DNA of 64,000 bases. It comes from Intrasporangium_A sp039812505. GTDB lineage: Bacteria > Actinomycetota > Actinomycetes > Actinomycetales > Dermatophilaceae. The notes below the pieces were generated by a model that was not told the origin of the DNA, ran no database searches, and saw nothing but the letters and a program-made list of their open reading frames with translations. A program made the position numbers and the translations under genes. Below, piece after piece: positions 25,311 to 37,778 of this stretch. Position 1 is the stretch's first letter; every line of letters starts with the position of its first letter. The stretch spans positions 10,865-74,864 of the forward strand of contig NZ_JBDIAQ010000004.1 of NCBI RefSeq assembly GCF_039812505.1, read 5' to 3'.

Positions 25311-26534
25311 TCATGCCCGGGCGACGGCCTCCAGCAGCTCCTCGACCCGGTCGGTGCGCTCCCACGGGAAGGCGTTCTCCACGCCGTCGGCCTTGGTGCG
25401 CCCGAAGTGGCCGTAGGCCGAGGTCGGCCGGTAGATCGGGCGGAGCAGGTCGAGCGCGTCGACGATGGCGCGCGGGCGCAGGTCGAAGACCATCCCGATG
25501 GCGTCCTGGACCTTGTCGACCGGCACGGTCTCGGTGCCGAAGGTCTCCACGTAGAGCCCGACCGGCTGGGCCTTGCCGATGGCGTAGGCGACCTGCACCT
25601 CGCAACGCCGGGCCAGGCCGGCCGCGACGACGTTCTTGGCGACCCACCGCATCGCGTAGGCGCCGGACCGGTCGACCTTGCTCGGGTCCTTGCCGGAGAA
25701 GGCCCCGCCCCCGTGCCGCGCCATGCCGCCGTAGGTGTCGACGATGATCTTGCGCCCGGTCAGCCCCGCGTCGCCCATCGGGCCGCCGATCTCGAAGCGT
25801 CCGGTCGGGTTGATCAGCGACCGGTAGGACGAGACGTCGAGGTCGCTGCCCTCGTCGCGCAGCTCGGCCAGCACCGGGTCGATCACGTAGGCCGTGATGT
25901 CGGGCTCGAGCATCCCCTCCAGCGAGACGTCGGGGGCGTGCTGGGTCGACAGCACGATCGTGTCGAGCCGCACGGCCTTGTCGCCCTCGTAGGCGATCGT
26001 CACCTGCGTCTTGCCGTCGGGGCGCAGGTAGGCCAGCTTCTCGTTCTTGCGCACCTGGGTCAGCCGCTCCGCGAGGCGGTGCGCGAGGTGGATCGGCAGC
26101 GGCATCAGCTCGGCGGTGTCGTCGCAGGCGTAGCCGAACATCAGGCCCTGGTCGCCGGCCCCCTGCTTGTCGAGCGGGTCGACCCCGCCGTGCCGCGTCT
26201 CGTGGGCCGTGTCGACGCCCTGGGCGATGTCGGGCGACTGTGCGCCGATCGAGATCGAGACCCCGCAGGTGCGCCCGTCGAAGCCCTTCTCGGACCCGTC
26301 GTAGCCGACGTCGAGGATCGTGTCGCGCACGATCTTGGGGATCTCGACGTACCCGGTGGTCGAGACCTCGCCGGCCACGTGGACCAGGCCGGTGGTGACC
26401 AGTGTCTCGACGGCGACGCGCGCCTGCGCGTCCTCGGTGAGCATGGCATCGAGGATCGAGTCACTGATCTGGTCGCAGATCTTGTCCGGGTGGCCCTCGG
26501 TGACGGACTCGGACGTGAACAGCCGTGCTGACAA
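25311..26534 (-). CDS. metK: S-adenosylmethionine synthetase
   Basis: 407 residues; makes SAM from methionine and ATP. Signature motifs are present: TEGHPDKICDQISD, GAGDQGLMFGYA and the P-loop-like GGGAFSGKDPSKVDRS. The start is TTG 26534 with GAGGAG 5 nt upstream, giving MSARLFTSESVTEGHPDK, the standard N terminus. Only 44 bp separate it from coaBC, too short for a SAM riboswitch. Confidence 0.97.
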   Translation of the reverse strand: MSARLFTSESVTEGHPDKICDQISDSILDAMLTEDAQARVAVETLVTTGLVHVAGEVSTTGYVEIPKIVRDTILDVGYDGSEKGFDGRTCGVSISIGAQSPDIAQGVDTAHETRHGGVDPLDKQGAGDQGLMFGYACDDTAELMPLPIHLAHRLAERLTQVRKNEKLAYLRPDGKTQVTIAYEGDKAVRLDTIVLSTQHAPDVSLEGMLEPDITAYVIDPVLAELRDEGSDLDVSSYRSLINPTGRFEIGGPMGDAGLTGRKIIVDTYGGMARHGGGAFSGKDPSKVDRSGAYAMRWVAKNVVAAGLARRCEVQVAYAIGKAQPVGLYVETFGTETVPVDKVQDAIGMVFDLRPRAIVDALDLLRPIYRPTSAYGHFGRTKADGVENAFPWERTDRVEELLEAVARA

Positions 26535-26578
26535 TGCTTCTCCTCGAATCGGGCGGTCTCGCCGGTTTCCCGCGGACG

Positions 26579-27892
26579 CTACCGCGCGAGTGTAGCCGCC
26601 CCGGCCAGCAGCTCCTCGACGACGTCCAGCACCGCGGCGGCGACGACGTCCTTGCCGGCCGGGCCGACCGTGGCGACCTCGGGCACGTCTCGGCGCAGCA
26701 GGTGCACCGTGTTCTCGTCGCGCCCGAACGCCAGGCCGGGGCCGACCTCGTTGACCACCTGCAGGTCGCTGCCCTTCCTGGCGAACTTGGCGCGGGCGTG
26801 GTCCATGACCGAGCCGGTGGCATCGCCGGTCTCCGCGGCGAAGCTGACGATGAGCGGGTGGCGTGCCCCGTCCCGTGCGGCGACCAGGCCCTTGACGATG
26901 TCGGGGTTCTCGACCAGCTCGAGCCGCAACCCGGCACCGGGGTGCTCGCTCTTCTTGATCTTGCTCGCGCTGGCCTCGGCCGGGCGGAAGTCGGCCGGGG
27001 CCGCGGCCATGACCACCACGTCCGCCTCGCGGGCGGCGGCGTCGACCGCGTGCTTCAGCTCGAGGGTGGTCTCGACGGGGACGACGGTCACCCCGGCCGG
27101 TGCCGGCAGGACGACGTTGGCCGCCACCAGCACGACCCGCGCGCCCCGTAGTGCCGCGACCTGTGCGATGGCCAGGCCCTGCTTGCCCGAGGACCGGTTG
27201 CCCAGGTAGCGCACGGGGTCGATCGGCTCGCGCGTCCCGCCGGCGGAGACCACCACGGTGCGGCCGCGCAGGCTGCCCGGTCCGTATGCCGCCGAGCTCC
27301 CCGCGGGGGCGCCGGCACCCGGCGCGGGGTCCGCGGAGTCGGGCGACCCGGCCCCCTCGGGAGCGGACGCGGCCACGGCAGCGAGGGCAGCGGCATACAC
27401 CACCTCGGGCTCCGGGAAGCGGCCCTTGCCCGAGTCGGCCCCGGTCAGCCGGCCCTCGGCCGGCTCGACGACGTGGGCCCCGCGACGGCGCAGGGTGGCG
27501 ACATTGGCCCGGGTCGCGGGGTGCTCCCACATCTCCGTGTGCATGGCCGGGGCGAAGACGACCGGGCACCTCGCGGTCAGCAGGGTGCTGGTCAGCAGGT
27601 CGTCGGCGATGCCGGCGACGGCCTTGGCCAGCACGTCGGCGGTGGCCGGGGCGACCACGACGAGGTCGGCGTGCTGGCCCAGCCGCACGTGCGGCACCTG
27701 GTGGACCTCGGCCCACACGTCGGTGTGCACGGGCCGGCCCGAGAGCGCCGCCCAGGTCGGCTCCCCGACGAAGCGCAGCGCCGCGGCGGTGGGCACGACG
27801 GTGACCTCGTGCCCGGTCTCGGTGAACCGGCGCAGCAGCGAGCAGGCCTTGTAGGCGGCGATGCCGCCGCTCACGCCGAGCACGACGCGCAT
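26579..27892 (-). CDS. coaBC: bifunctional phosphopantothenoylcysteine decarboxylase/synthetase
   Basis: 437 residues. CoaC flavoprotein domain (about 1-190): GVSGGIAAYK, and FAPAMHTEMW with the active region. CoaB domain (about 220-437): VVSAGGTREPIDPVRYLGNRSSGK, then MAAAPADFRP and the CTP-binding end. The linker between them is longer than usual, about 35 residues rich in Ala, Pro, Gly and Ser. It makes 4'-phosphopantetheine for CoA. Only 9 bp separate it from rpoZ. Confidence 0.96.
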   Translation of the reverse strand: MRVVLGVSGGIAAYKACSLLRRFTETGHEVTVVPTAAALRFVGEPTWAALSGRPVHTDVWAEVHQVPHVRLGQHADLVVVAPATADVLAKAVAGIADDLLTSTLLTARCPVVFAPAMHTEMWEHPATRANVATLRRRGAHVVEPAEGRLTGADSGKGRFPEPEVVYAAALAAVAASAPEGAGSPDSADPAPGAGAPAGSSAAYGPGSLRGRTVVVSAGGTREPIDPVRYLGNRSSGKQGLAIAQVAALRGARVVLVAANVVLPAPAGVTVVPVETTLELKHAVDAAAREADVVVMAAAPADFRPAEASASKIKKSEHPGAGLRLELVENPDIVKGLVAARDGARHPLIVSFAAETGDATGSVMDHARAKFARKGSDLQVVNEVGPGLAFGRDENTVHLLRRDVPEVATVGPAGKDVVAAAVLDVVEELLAGAATLAR

Positions 27893-27901
27893 CGGGACGG
27901 C

Positions 27902-28165
27902 TCAGGCCTCGGTCGGCGTCGCGGTCAGCAGCCCGGCGTTGATCTCGCGCAGCGCGATCGAGAGGGGCTTCTCGTGGACCTCGGCCTCGACGAGCGGGCC
28001 GACGTAGTCGAGCAGGCCCTCCTGCAGCTGCGAGTAGTACGCGTTGATCTGGCGCGCGCGCTTGGCGGCGTAGATGACCAGGGCGTACTTGGAGTCGGCG
28101 GCCGTCAGCAGGTCGTCGATCGGCGGGTTGGTGATGCCGATGGGATCGGCCTTGGTACCGGACAC
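27902..28165 (-). CDS. rpoZ: RNA polymerase omega subunit
   Basis: 87 residues with the omega core ITNPPIDDLL, SKYALVIYAAKRARQINAYY and EKPLSIALREI. It stabilises the beta' subunit. I chose GTG 28165, which gives the usual actinobacterial length; an upstream in-frame start (28210) would add 15 Arg/Pro-rich residues. Conserved gmk-rpoZ-coaBC order. Confidence 0.95.
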   Translation of the reverse strand: MSGTKADPIGITNPPIDDLLTAADSKYALVIYAAKRARQINAYYSQLQEGLLDYVGPLVEAEVHEKPLSIALREINAGLLTATPTEA

Positions 28166-28258
28166 GGGGTGGCTCGTTTCGTTCGCTCGGGGTGGACTTC
28201 TACGCGGCACGCCGCATTGTCACCGCATTGTCGAGGACACGGCATGCGCAGGCAGGAC

Positions 28259-28834
28259 TCACCGGTCGGTGCGCCCTGATCTCATCAATGATACGAGTTC
28301 CTCGCTGGCCCGCCGCACGTCGTCGTTGACGATGACGGCGTCGAACTCGGACCTGGCCGCCAGCTCCCGCCGCGCCGTCTCGAGGCGGCGCTGGCGCTCG
28401 CCCCGGTCCTCGGTCCCGCGGCCGACGAGCCGACGCACCAGCTCGTCCCAGCTCGGCGGCTCGAGGAAGACGAAGAAGGCGTCCGGCATGGTGGCCCTGA
28501 CCTGCCGGGCGCCCTGCAGGTCGATCTCGAGCAGGGCGTCGCGGTCCTCGGCCAGGGCGCGCTCGACCGGCCCGCGCGGCGTGCCGTACTTGGCCAGGCC
28601 GTGCACGACCGCATGCTCGAGGAACTGCCCGGCCGCCACGAGCCGGTCGAACTCGCGGTCGTCGACGAAGTGGTACTGGACCCCGTCGACCTCGCCGGGC
28701 CGTGGGGGCCGCGTGGTCATGGACACGGAGAAGAAGACGTCGGGGAAGTGGGTGCGGACGTAGGCGGCGATCGTCCCCTTGCCGGCGGCGGTGGGGCCGG
28801 CCAGGACGACGAGCCGCCCGCGCGCGCCGGTCAT
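28259..28834 (-). CDS. gmk: guanylate kinase
   Basis: 191 residues; phosphorylates GMP to GDP. P-loop AGPTAAGKGT near the N terminus (GKS/T position is GKGT), GMP-binding SVSMTTRPPRPGEVDGVQYHFV, and LEIDLQGARQV. Its start overlaps the mihF stop by 4 bp. Confidence 0.96.
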   Translation of the reverse strand: MTGARGRLVVLAGPTAAGKGTIAAYVRTHFPDVFFSVSMTTRPPRPGEVDGVQYHFVDDREFDRLVAAGQFLEHAVVHGLAKYGTPRGPVERALAEDRDALLEIDLQGARQVRATMPDAFFVFLEPPSWDELVRRLVGRGTEDRGERQRRLETARRELAARSEFDAVIVNDDVRRASEELVSLMRSGRTDR

Positions 28835-29148
28835 GACCGGTCGAACCGGCGCAGCAGGGCCGCCACCTGGTTGGCGCCGAGCCCGCGGACCCGGCGCGAC
28901 TCGGCGATGCCGACCTCCGCCATGATCGCCCGGGACCGCACCCGGCCCACCCCGGGCATCGACTCGAGCAGCTCCGTGACCTTCATCTTGCCGATCACCG
29001 GGTCGGTCCGGCCGTCCTGCAGCACCTCGGCCAGCGACCCGCTCGAGTACTTGAGCCGGTTCTTCACCACCGCACGCTCCCGGCGGGCGGCAGCGGCCTT
29101 CTCGAGGGCGGCTGCCCGTTGCTCGGGCGTGAGCGGGGGAAGGGCCAC
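28831..29148 (-). CDS. mihF: integration host factor, actinobacterial type
   Basis: 105 residues matching the actinobacterial mIHF family, unrelated to E. coli IHF. The core is LLESMPGVGRVRSRAIMAEVGIAESRRVRGLG, a helix-two-turn-helix DNA-binding domain. It is an essential nucleoid protein that bends DNA. GTG 29148 has GAGGAGA 8 nt upstream, and a good promoter lies about 40 bp further. It starts the mihF-gmk unit downstream of pyrF, the usual order. Confidence 0.95.
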   Translation of the reverse strand: MALPPLTPEQRAAALEKAAAARRERAVVKNRLKYSSGSLAEVLQDGRTDPVIGKMKVTELLESMPGVGRVRSRAIMAEVGIAESRRVRGLGANQVAALLRRFDRS

Positions 29149-29186
29149 AGCGGTTCTCTCCTCGAGGTCGACGGACGTTGCTGCCG

Positions 29187-29216
29187 AACCTAGCGATTCG
29201 GTCGAGCGAGTGGCAA
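29187..29216 (-). promoter_or_regulatory. mihF promoter
   Basis: TTGCCA (29211-29216), 18-bp spacer, TAGGTT (29187-29192) on the minus strand, in the 123-bp gap between pyrF and mihF. Confidence 0.6.
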
Positions 29217-29271
29217 CGCGGGGCGGTCCGACGCGCGCCCTGCCGCAGCGGTATGCCGTCGGGCCGGCTCC

Positions 29272-30114
29272 TCAGCCACGCAGGCCGTCGGCGACGCGGC
29301 GGGCCGCCTCGGCCAGCCGGGCGACGTCGGGACCGGCCCCCAGGACCGCCCGGCTGGAGGCGACGAGGACCTGCCGGCGGGCCACCCCGAACACCTGGTC
29401 GAGGTCGGCGACGGTGCCCCCCTGGGCCCCGTAGCCGGGCGCGAGGACCGGCGCGGCAGCGGTGACCAGGTCGAGACCGAGGCGGTGGACGGCATCCCCG
29501 ACCGTGGCGCCGACGACCAGGCCGATGCCGCCGAGCTCGCCGCGCTCGCGCGCGAGGCTGTTGTCGACCGTGGCCCCCTCCACGACCGTGGCGGCGACGG
29601 TGCGGCCGTTCCGGACAGCGTGCTGCACCGCGGCGCCCTCGGGGTTGGAGGTCAGCGCGAGCACGAACAGGCCACGGGCCTGCTGCTGCGCGAGGTCGAT
29701 GGCCGGGCGCAGCGACTCGTAGCCGAGGTAGGGGCTGACGGTGAGGGCGTCCGCCGGGGACACCGCGTCGGGCCCGAGGTAGGCGGCGGCATACCCGGCC
29801 ATGGTCGAGCCGATGTCGCCGCGCTTGGCGTCGAGGATCGTCAGGGTGCCCGCCGCCCGCAGGTCGGCGAGCACCCGTTCCTGGACCGCGACGCCGCGGC
29901 TGCCGAAGACCTCGAAGAAGGCGGACTGCGGCTTGACCGCCGCCACACTCCCGGCGAACGCCTCGACGCAGGTGAGCGCGAAGCGCTCGAGGCCGGCGAC
30001 GTCGTAGGTCAGGTCCCAGGCCTGCAGCAGCGACCGGTGCGGGTCGATCCCGACGCAGAGCGGTCCGAGGTGGTCCATGGCGTGGCGCAGCCGGACGCCG
30101 AACCCGGTCGTCAC
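29272..30114 (-). CDS. pyrF: orotidine 5'-phosphate decarboxylase, type 2
   Basis: 280 residues, the longer actinobacterial/myxococcal type. The catalytic stretch LTILDAKRGDIGST carries the Asp-Lys-Asp tetrad members. It makes UMP, the last step of de novo pyrimidine synthesis, and is the last gene of the pyr operon, 31 bp after carB. Confidence 0.96.
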   Translation of the reverse strand: MTTGFGVRLRHAMDHLGPLCVGIDPHRSLLQAWDLTYDVAGLERFALTCVEAFAGSVAAVKPQSAFFEVFGSRGVAVQERVLADLRAAGTLTILDAKRGDIGSTMAGYAAAYLGPDAVSPADALTVSPYLGYESLRPAIDLAQQQARGLFVLALTSNPEGAAVQHAVRNGRTVAATVVEGATVDNSLARERGELGGIGLVVGATVGDAVHRLGLDLVTAAAPVLAPGYGAQGGTVADLDQVFGVARRQVLVASSRAVLGAGPDVARLAEAARRVADGLRG

Positions 30115-30145
30115 GGGCCCTCCTGCGGGAGCGGGGCCACCGCGC

Positions 30146-33513
<3,368 letters not shown>

Positions 33514-33514
<1 letters not shown>

Positions 33515-34704
33515 CAGGCGCCCGCCTCCCGCTCGTGGTGGTCGTGCTGCTGCATCAGGGTGACGAACCGGTCGAACAGGTATGCCGCGTCGTGCGGCCC
33601 GGCGGCCGCCTCCGGGTGGTACTGCACCGAGTAGGCCGGCACGTCGAGGCACTCGAGCCCCTCCACGACGTCGTCGTTGAGACAGATGTGCGAGACGCGC
33701 ACCCGGCCGTACGGTGTCCGGGTCTCCGCGTCGAGGGGAGCTGCCACGGCGAAGCCGTGGTTGTGCGCGGTGACCTCGACCTTGCCGGTGGCCCGGTCCA
33801 GGACCGGCTGGTTGATGCCGCGGTGGCCGTACTTGAGCTTGTAGGTGCCGAAGCCGAGCGCCCGGCCGAGCAGCTGGTTGCCGAAGCAGATGCCGAAGAA
33901 CGGGATGCGCCGGTCCAGCACCTCGCGCAGCAGCGCCACCTCGCGGTCGGCCGTCGCCGGGTCGCCGGGGCCGTTGGAGAAGAACACGCCGTCGGGGCCG
34001 TGCGCCCCGACGGCGAGGACGTCCTCGATCGTCGCGGTGCACGGCAGGACGTGCACCTCGATCCCCCGCTGGGTCATCCGCTGGGGCGTCATCGCCTTGA
34101 TCCCGAGGTCGATGGCGGCGACCGTGAAGCGCTGCTCGCCCACTGCGGGCACGACGTACGGCCGCGGCGTGGTCACCTCCTGCGCGAGGGCGGCGCCGGT
34201 CATCTGCGGGGCCCGGCGCACCAGCTCGACCAGCTCGGGCAGTGGCCGGCCCGCGGCCGGGCCGCTGAAGATGCCGGTGCGCATCGCCCCCCGCTCCCGC
34301 AGGTGCCGGGTCAGCGCGCGCGTGTCGATCCCGCAGATGCCCACGACCTGCTGGGCGCACAGCTCGTCCTCGAGGTCGCCGGTGGCCCGCCAGCTGGACG
34401 GACGCACCGCGGGGTCGCGCACCACGAAGCCGGCCACCTGGAACCGCAGCGACTCGGGGTCCTCGGTGTTGACGCCCGTGTTGCCGATGTGCGGTGCGGT
34501 CATGACCACGACCTGCCGGTGGTAGCTCGGGTCGGTCAGCGTCTCCTGGTACCCGGTCATGCCGGTCGAGAAGACCGCCTCGCCGACGGTCTCACCGGTC
34601 GCGCCGTACGAGGACCCGTGGAAGGCGCGGCCGTCCTCGAGCACCAGGACGGCCGGCCCGCGCTGCCGGCCGGGCAGCTCGAGGGTCGCGACGTCGAGGG
34701 TCAC
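33514..34704 (-). CDS. carA: carbamoyl-phosphate synthase small subunit
   Basis: 396-residue glutaminase subunit. The class I amidotransferase triad is visible: nucleophile Cys in FFGICFGNQ, and His/Glu in YHPEAAAG. The N-terminal domain has the CPSase-small signature (GYQETLTDPSY). GTG 34704, with GGAGG 7 nt upstream, overlaps the pyrC stop (GTGA). An in-frame upstream start is rejected because it lies inside pyrC. Confidence 0.96.
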
Positions 34705-36017
34705 TGGGCGACCTCCGTCCGGTGGGAGCGCGCAGCCGGGTCGAGGCTGTGGGTCACCCGGCCGCGCAGGATCGTGGTGTGGACGGCGCCGGTGAGGGTG
34801 CGCCCGTGCCACGGGTTGTTGCGCGAGCGGCTCCGGCTCGCGGCGGCATCCACCGTCACCACGCGGTCCGGGTCGACCAGGGTCAGGTTGGCCGGCTCCC
34901 CTACGGCGAGCGGGCGACCGTGCCCGGCGAGCCGGCCGATCCGGGCCGGGGCCACCGACAGCACGCGGGCCACGTCGGCCCAGTCGAGGCGACCGGGGCG
35001 CACGAGCACCTCGCTCACCACGGCCAGCGCGGTCTCCAGGCCGAGCATCCCGAAGGCCGCGTCGGGGAAGGCGTGCTCCTTGTCGTGTCGCGCGTGCGGG
35101 GCGTGGTCGGTGGCGACCGCGTCGAGCGTCCCATCGACCAGGCCCGCGCGCAGCGCCTCGACGTCCTCGCCCGGTCGCAGCGGCGGGTTGACCTTGTAGA
35201 CCGGGTCGTAGCCGACCAGCAGGTCGGTGGTCAGGGCCAGGTGGTGGGGGGCCACCTCGGCGGTTACCGCGATGCCCTGCGCCTTCGCCCAGCGGATCAC
35301 CTCGACCGTGCCGGCGCTCGAGACGTGCGCGACGTGCACGCGCGAGCCGGTGTGCCGGGCGAGCATGACGTCACGGGCGACGATCGCCTCCTCGGCGACG
35401 CCGGGCCAGCTCGGCAGCCCGAGCCGCCCCGAGACCTCGCCCTCGTGGCAGCACGCCGACGAGTCGGCCAGCCGCGGGTCCTGGGCATGCTGGGAGACCA
35501 CGCCGTCGAACGGCCGCAGGTACTCCAGCGCCCGGCGCATGATCCGCCCATCGGCGACGCACCGACCGTCGTCGGAGAAGACCCGCACCCGGGCGCGCGA
35601 GCGCGCCATGAGACCGAGCTCGGCCAGCTGCTCCCCCTGCAGGCCCTTGGTGACGGCCCCGACCGGGACGACGTCGACCACGCCGCAGGTGCGCCCGAGG
35701 TCGAGGACGTGCTCGGCGGCCTCGGCGGTGTCGGTGACCGGGTCGGTGTTGGCCATCGCGAACACAGCCGTGAACCCGCCGGCGGCGGCGGCCGCGGACC
35801 CGCTCTCGATCGTCTCGGCGTCCTCGCGGCCCGGCTCGCGCAGGTGGGTGTGCAGGTCGACCAGGCCGGGCAGGGCGACCAGTCCGTCCGCGTCGAGCGT
35901 CGGCACGCCCCTGGCCGGGGTGACCCGTCCGACCTCGGCGATGCGCCCGTCCCGGACCAGCAGGTCGGCGACCTCGCGCCCGAGCAGCCGCGCCCCGGTG
36001 ACCAGAATGGTGCTCAC
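34701..36017 (-). CDS. pyrC: dihydroorotase
   Basis: 438 residues, class I dihydroorotase. Zinc ligands are in DLHTHLREPG, with later HVAHVSS and the catalytic Asp in ATDHAPH. It cyclises carbamoyl aspartate. GTG 36017 with GGAAGG 7 nt upstream overlaps pyrB by 4 bp. Genes pyrR to carB all overlap by 1-4 bp, a tightly coupled operon. Confidence 0.96.
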   Translation of the reverse strand: MSTILVTGARLLGREVADLLVRDGRIAEVGRVTPARGVPTLDADGLVALPGLVDLHTHLREPGREDAETIESGSAAAAAGGFTAVFAMANTDPVTDTAEAAEHVLDLGRTCGVVDVVPVGAVTKGLQGEQLAELGLMARSRARVRVFSDDGRCVADGRIMRRALEYLRPFDGVVSQHAQDPRLADSSACCHEGEVSGRLGLPSWPGVAEEAIVARDVMLARHTGSRVHVAHVSSAGTVEVIRWAKAQGIAVTAEVAPHHLALTTDLLVGYDPVYKVNPPLRPGEDVEALRAGLVDGTLDAVATDHAPHARHDKEHAFPDAAFGMLGLETALAVVSEVLVRPGRLDWADVARVLSVAPARIGRLAGHGRPLAVGEPANLTLVDPDRVVTVDAAASRSRSRNNPWHGRTLTGAVHTTILRGRVTHSLDPAARSHRTEVAQ

Positions 36018-37003
36018 TGGACCGCCTTCCTCGTGTCGTCCGCCGTCGCGGTGGGCTCGGCGGCCTGCCCGGCGAGCAGGTGGTAGAGCACGGCCATGCG
36101 CACCGCGACCCCGGCGGAGACCTGGTCGAGGACCACGGACTGCGGGGCGTCGGCTACCTCGGCGGCGATCTCGAGCCCACGGTTCATCGGGCCGGGGTGC
36201 ATGACGAGGACGTCCGGGTTGCGGTCCACGAGGCGGCCGAGCCGCTCGCGGGTCAGGCCGTACTCGATGGTGTACTCGCGCGGGGTCGGGAAGTAGCCGC
36301 CGGTCATCCGCTCGCGCTGGACCCGCAGCATCATCATCGCGTCGACGGGCAGCTCGCCGTCGACGACGGCATCCAGGTCCCAGCTCGTCGCGAAGCCGTC
36401 CGACCTGCTCCAGGCCTCGATGCCGGCCGGCATGAGCGTCGGGGGGGCCACGACGGTGACCCGGGCACCCAGGGTGCGCAGGGTGATCACGTTGCTCCGG
36501 AAGACCCGCGAGTGGGTCAGGTCGCCGACGATGGCCACGTGCCGGCCGTCGAGGGCGCCCATCCGGCTGCGCAGTGTGTAGGCGTCGAGCAGGGCCTGGG
36601 TCGGGTGCTCGTGGGTGCCGTCGCCGGCGTTGACCACACTGCAGCGGACCCACTCGGAGACCTGCCGGGCCGCGCCGGAGGCGTTGTGCCGGATGACGAG
36701 GGCGTCGACCGCCATCGCGTCGACGGTCAGCGCGGTGTCGCGCAGGCTCTCGCCCTTCGAGGTGGAGGACCCCTTGGCCGACAGGTTGATGGTGTCTGCC
36801 GACATCCACTTGCCGGCGATCTCGAAGGAGGACCGGGTGCGGGTCGAGTCCTCGAAGAAGAAGTTCACGACGGTCCGGCCGCGCAGGGTCGGGACCTTCT
36901 TGACCTCGCGGCGCTGCACGTCGTGCATCGACTCGGCGGTGGCCAGGATCGCCTCGACGTCCGGTCGGGTCAGGTCGGCGGCCGAGACGAGGTGGCGGCT
37001 CAC
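36014..37003 (-). CDS. pyrB: aspartate carbamoyltransferase catalytic subunit
   Basis: 329 residues. Carbamoyl-phosphate loop EDSTRTRSSFE, then HPTQALLD, and the C-terminal aspartate site HPGPMNRGLEI. No pyrI regulatory subunit is present, as usual in actinobacteria. GTG 37003 overlaps pyrR by 4 bp. Confidence 0.97.
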   Translation of the reverse strand: MSRHLVSAADLTRPDVEAILATAESMHDVQRREVKKVPTLRGRTVVNFFFEDSTRTRSSFEIAGKWMSADTINLSAKGSSTSKGESLRDTALTVDAMAVDALVIRHNASGAARQVSEWVRCSVVNAGDGTHEHPTQALLDAYTLRSRMGALDGRHVAIVGDLTHSRVFRSNVITLRTLGARVTVVAPPTLMPAGIEAWSRSDGFATSWDLDAVVDGELPVDAMMMLRVQRERMTGGYFPTPREYTIEYGLTRERLGRLVDRNPDVLVMHPGPMNRGLEIAAEVADAPQSVVLDQVSAGVAVRMAVLYHLLAGQAAEPTATADDTRKAVQ

Positions 37004-37590
37004 CGGCGGTCACCGCCGCTGATCCGCACCACGTCGATGCCGTCGACCTCCCGGACCCGCACGTGGACCCGCTCGTTGCGGGCGGTCGGCAGGTTCTTGC
37101 CCACGTGGTCGGCGCGGATCGGCAGCTCGCGGTGGCCGCGGTCGACGAGCACCGCGAGCCGCACCGCGCGGGGCCGGCCGAGCTCGGCGAGCGAGTCGAG
37201 GGCAGCCCGGATGGTGCGGCCGGAGTAGAGCACGTCGTCGACGAGGACCACGACCTTCTCGTCGATCCCCCCGGCCGGGATGCTCGTGCGGCCGGCGGGT
37301 CGCACCGGCTGGCGGCGCAGGTCGTCGCGGTAGAGCGTCACGTCGAGCCGGCCGACGGGCACCGGCACGCCCTCGACCGCGCCGATGGCGGCCGCGAGCC
37401 GGTCGGCGAGGGCGACGCCACGCGTGGGTATACCGAGCACGACGAGGTCGGCCGCGCCCTTGTTGCGCTCGAGGATCTCGTGGCCGATGCGCCGCAGCGC
37501 CCGGGAGATGTCCTCGGCGCTCATGACGTCGCGCGCATCCGGAGGGATCTGCGCAACGGTGGCCGGTGCGGTTGGCTCAGGGCAGGTCAC
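37000..37590 (-). CDS. pyrR: pyrimidine operon regulator / uracil phosphoribosyltransferase PyrR
   Basis: 196 residues with a phosphoribosyltransferase fold and the PRPP motif VVVLVDDVLYSGRT. In the presence of UMP, PyrR binds pyr mRNA. A PyrR-type loop overlaps the ribosome-binding site of this gene (37601-37636), so it probably represses translation of its own operon, as described for Mycobacterium. The start is GTG 37590, 10 nt after AAGGAGG. First gene of pyrR-B-C-carA-carB-pyrF. Confidence 0.95.
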   Translation of the reverse strand: MTCPEPTAPATVAQIPPDARDVMSAEDISRALRRIGHEILERNKGAADLVVLGIPTRGVALADRLAAAIGAVEGVPVPVGRLDVTLYRDDLRRQPVRPAGRTSIPAGGIDEKVVVLVDDVLYSGRTIRAALDSLAELGRPRAVRLAVLVDRGHRELPIRADHVGKNLPTARNERVHVRVREVDGIDVVRISGGDRR

Positions 37591-37600
37591 GGCGGCCTGA

Positions 37601-37636
37601 CCTCCTTCCCCGCCTCACGGGACGGTGGTTAAAGGA
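37601..37636 (-). promoter_or_regulatory. PyrR-binding loop over the pyrR ribosome-binding site
   Basis: The minus strand carries TCCCGTGAGGC (37612-37622), matching the PyrR loop consensus UCCNGNGAGGY. It is flanked by TCCTT (37632-37636) and AAGGA (37603-37607), which can pair so that the Shine-Dalgarno AAGGAGG becomes part of the stem. The expected effect is UMP-dependent block of translation. Confidence 0.7.
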
Positions 37637-37651
37637 TGTCGATCGCGAGCG

Positions 37652-37657
37652 AGTGTA
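37652..37657 (-). promoter_or_regulatory. likely -10 box of the pyr operon
   Basis: TACACT on the minus strand would give a leader of about 55 nt containing the PyrR loop. No clear -35 box lies 16-18 bp upstream, so support is moderate. Confidence 0.45.
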
Positions 37658-37713
37658 CCTGCCCGGGTAGCGCACCCCCGACGGCGTCCACATCGCGCCC
37701 GCCAGATCCCGAT

Positions 37714-37766
37714 CGACAGTGCACCTTTCGCCATCGACGGTGCACCTTTCGCCATCGACAGTGCAC
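37714..37766. repeat. 21-bp tandem repeat array A (2.5 copies)
   Basis: Units start at 37714, 37735 and 37756; each begins CGACAGTGCACCTTTCGCCA (second copy CGACGG). Nearly identical copies lie head to tail without spacers, directly upstream of the pyr operon promoter. Confidence 0.85.
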
Positions 37767-37778
37767 TCGGGTGGGCCA

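Noticed and set aside
26535..26578. SAM riboswitch before metK
   Set aside because: Only 44 bp separate coaBC and metK, too short for any SAM riboswitch class expected here.
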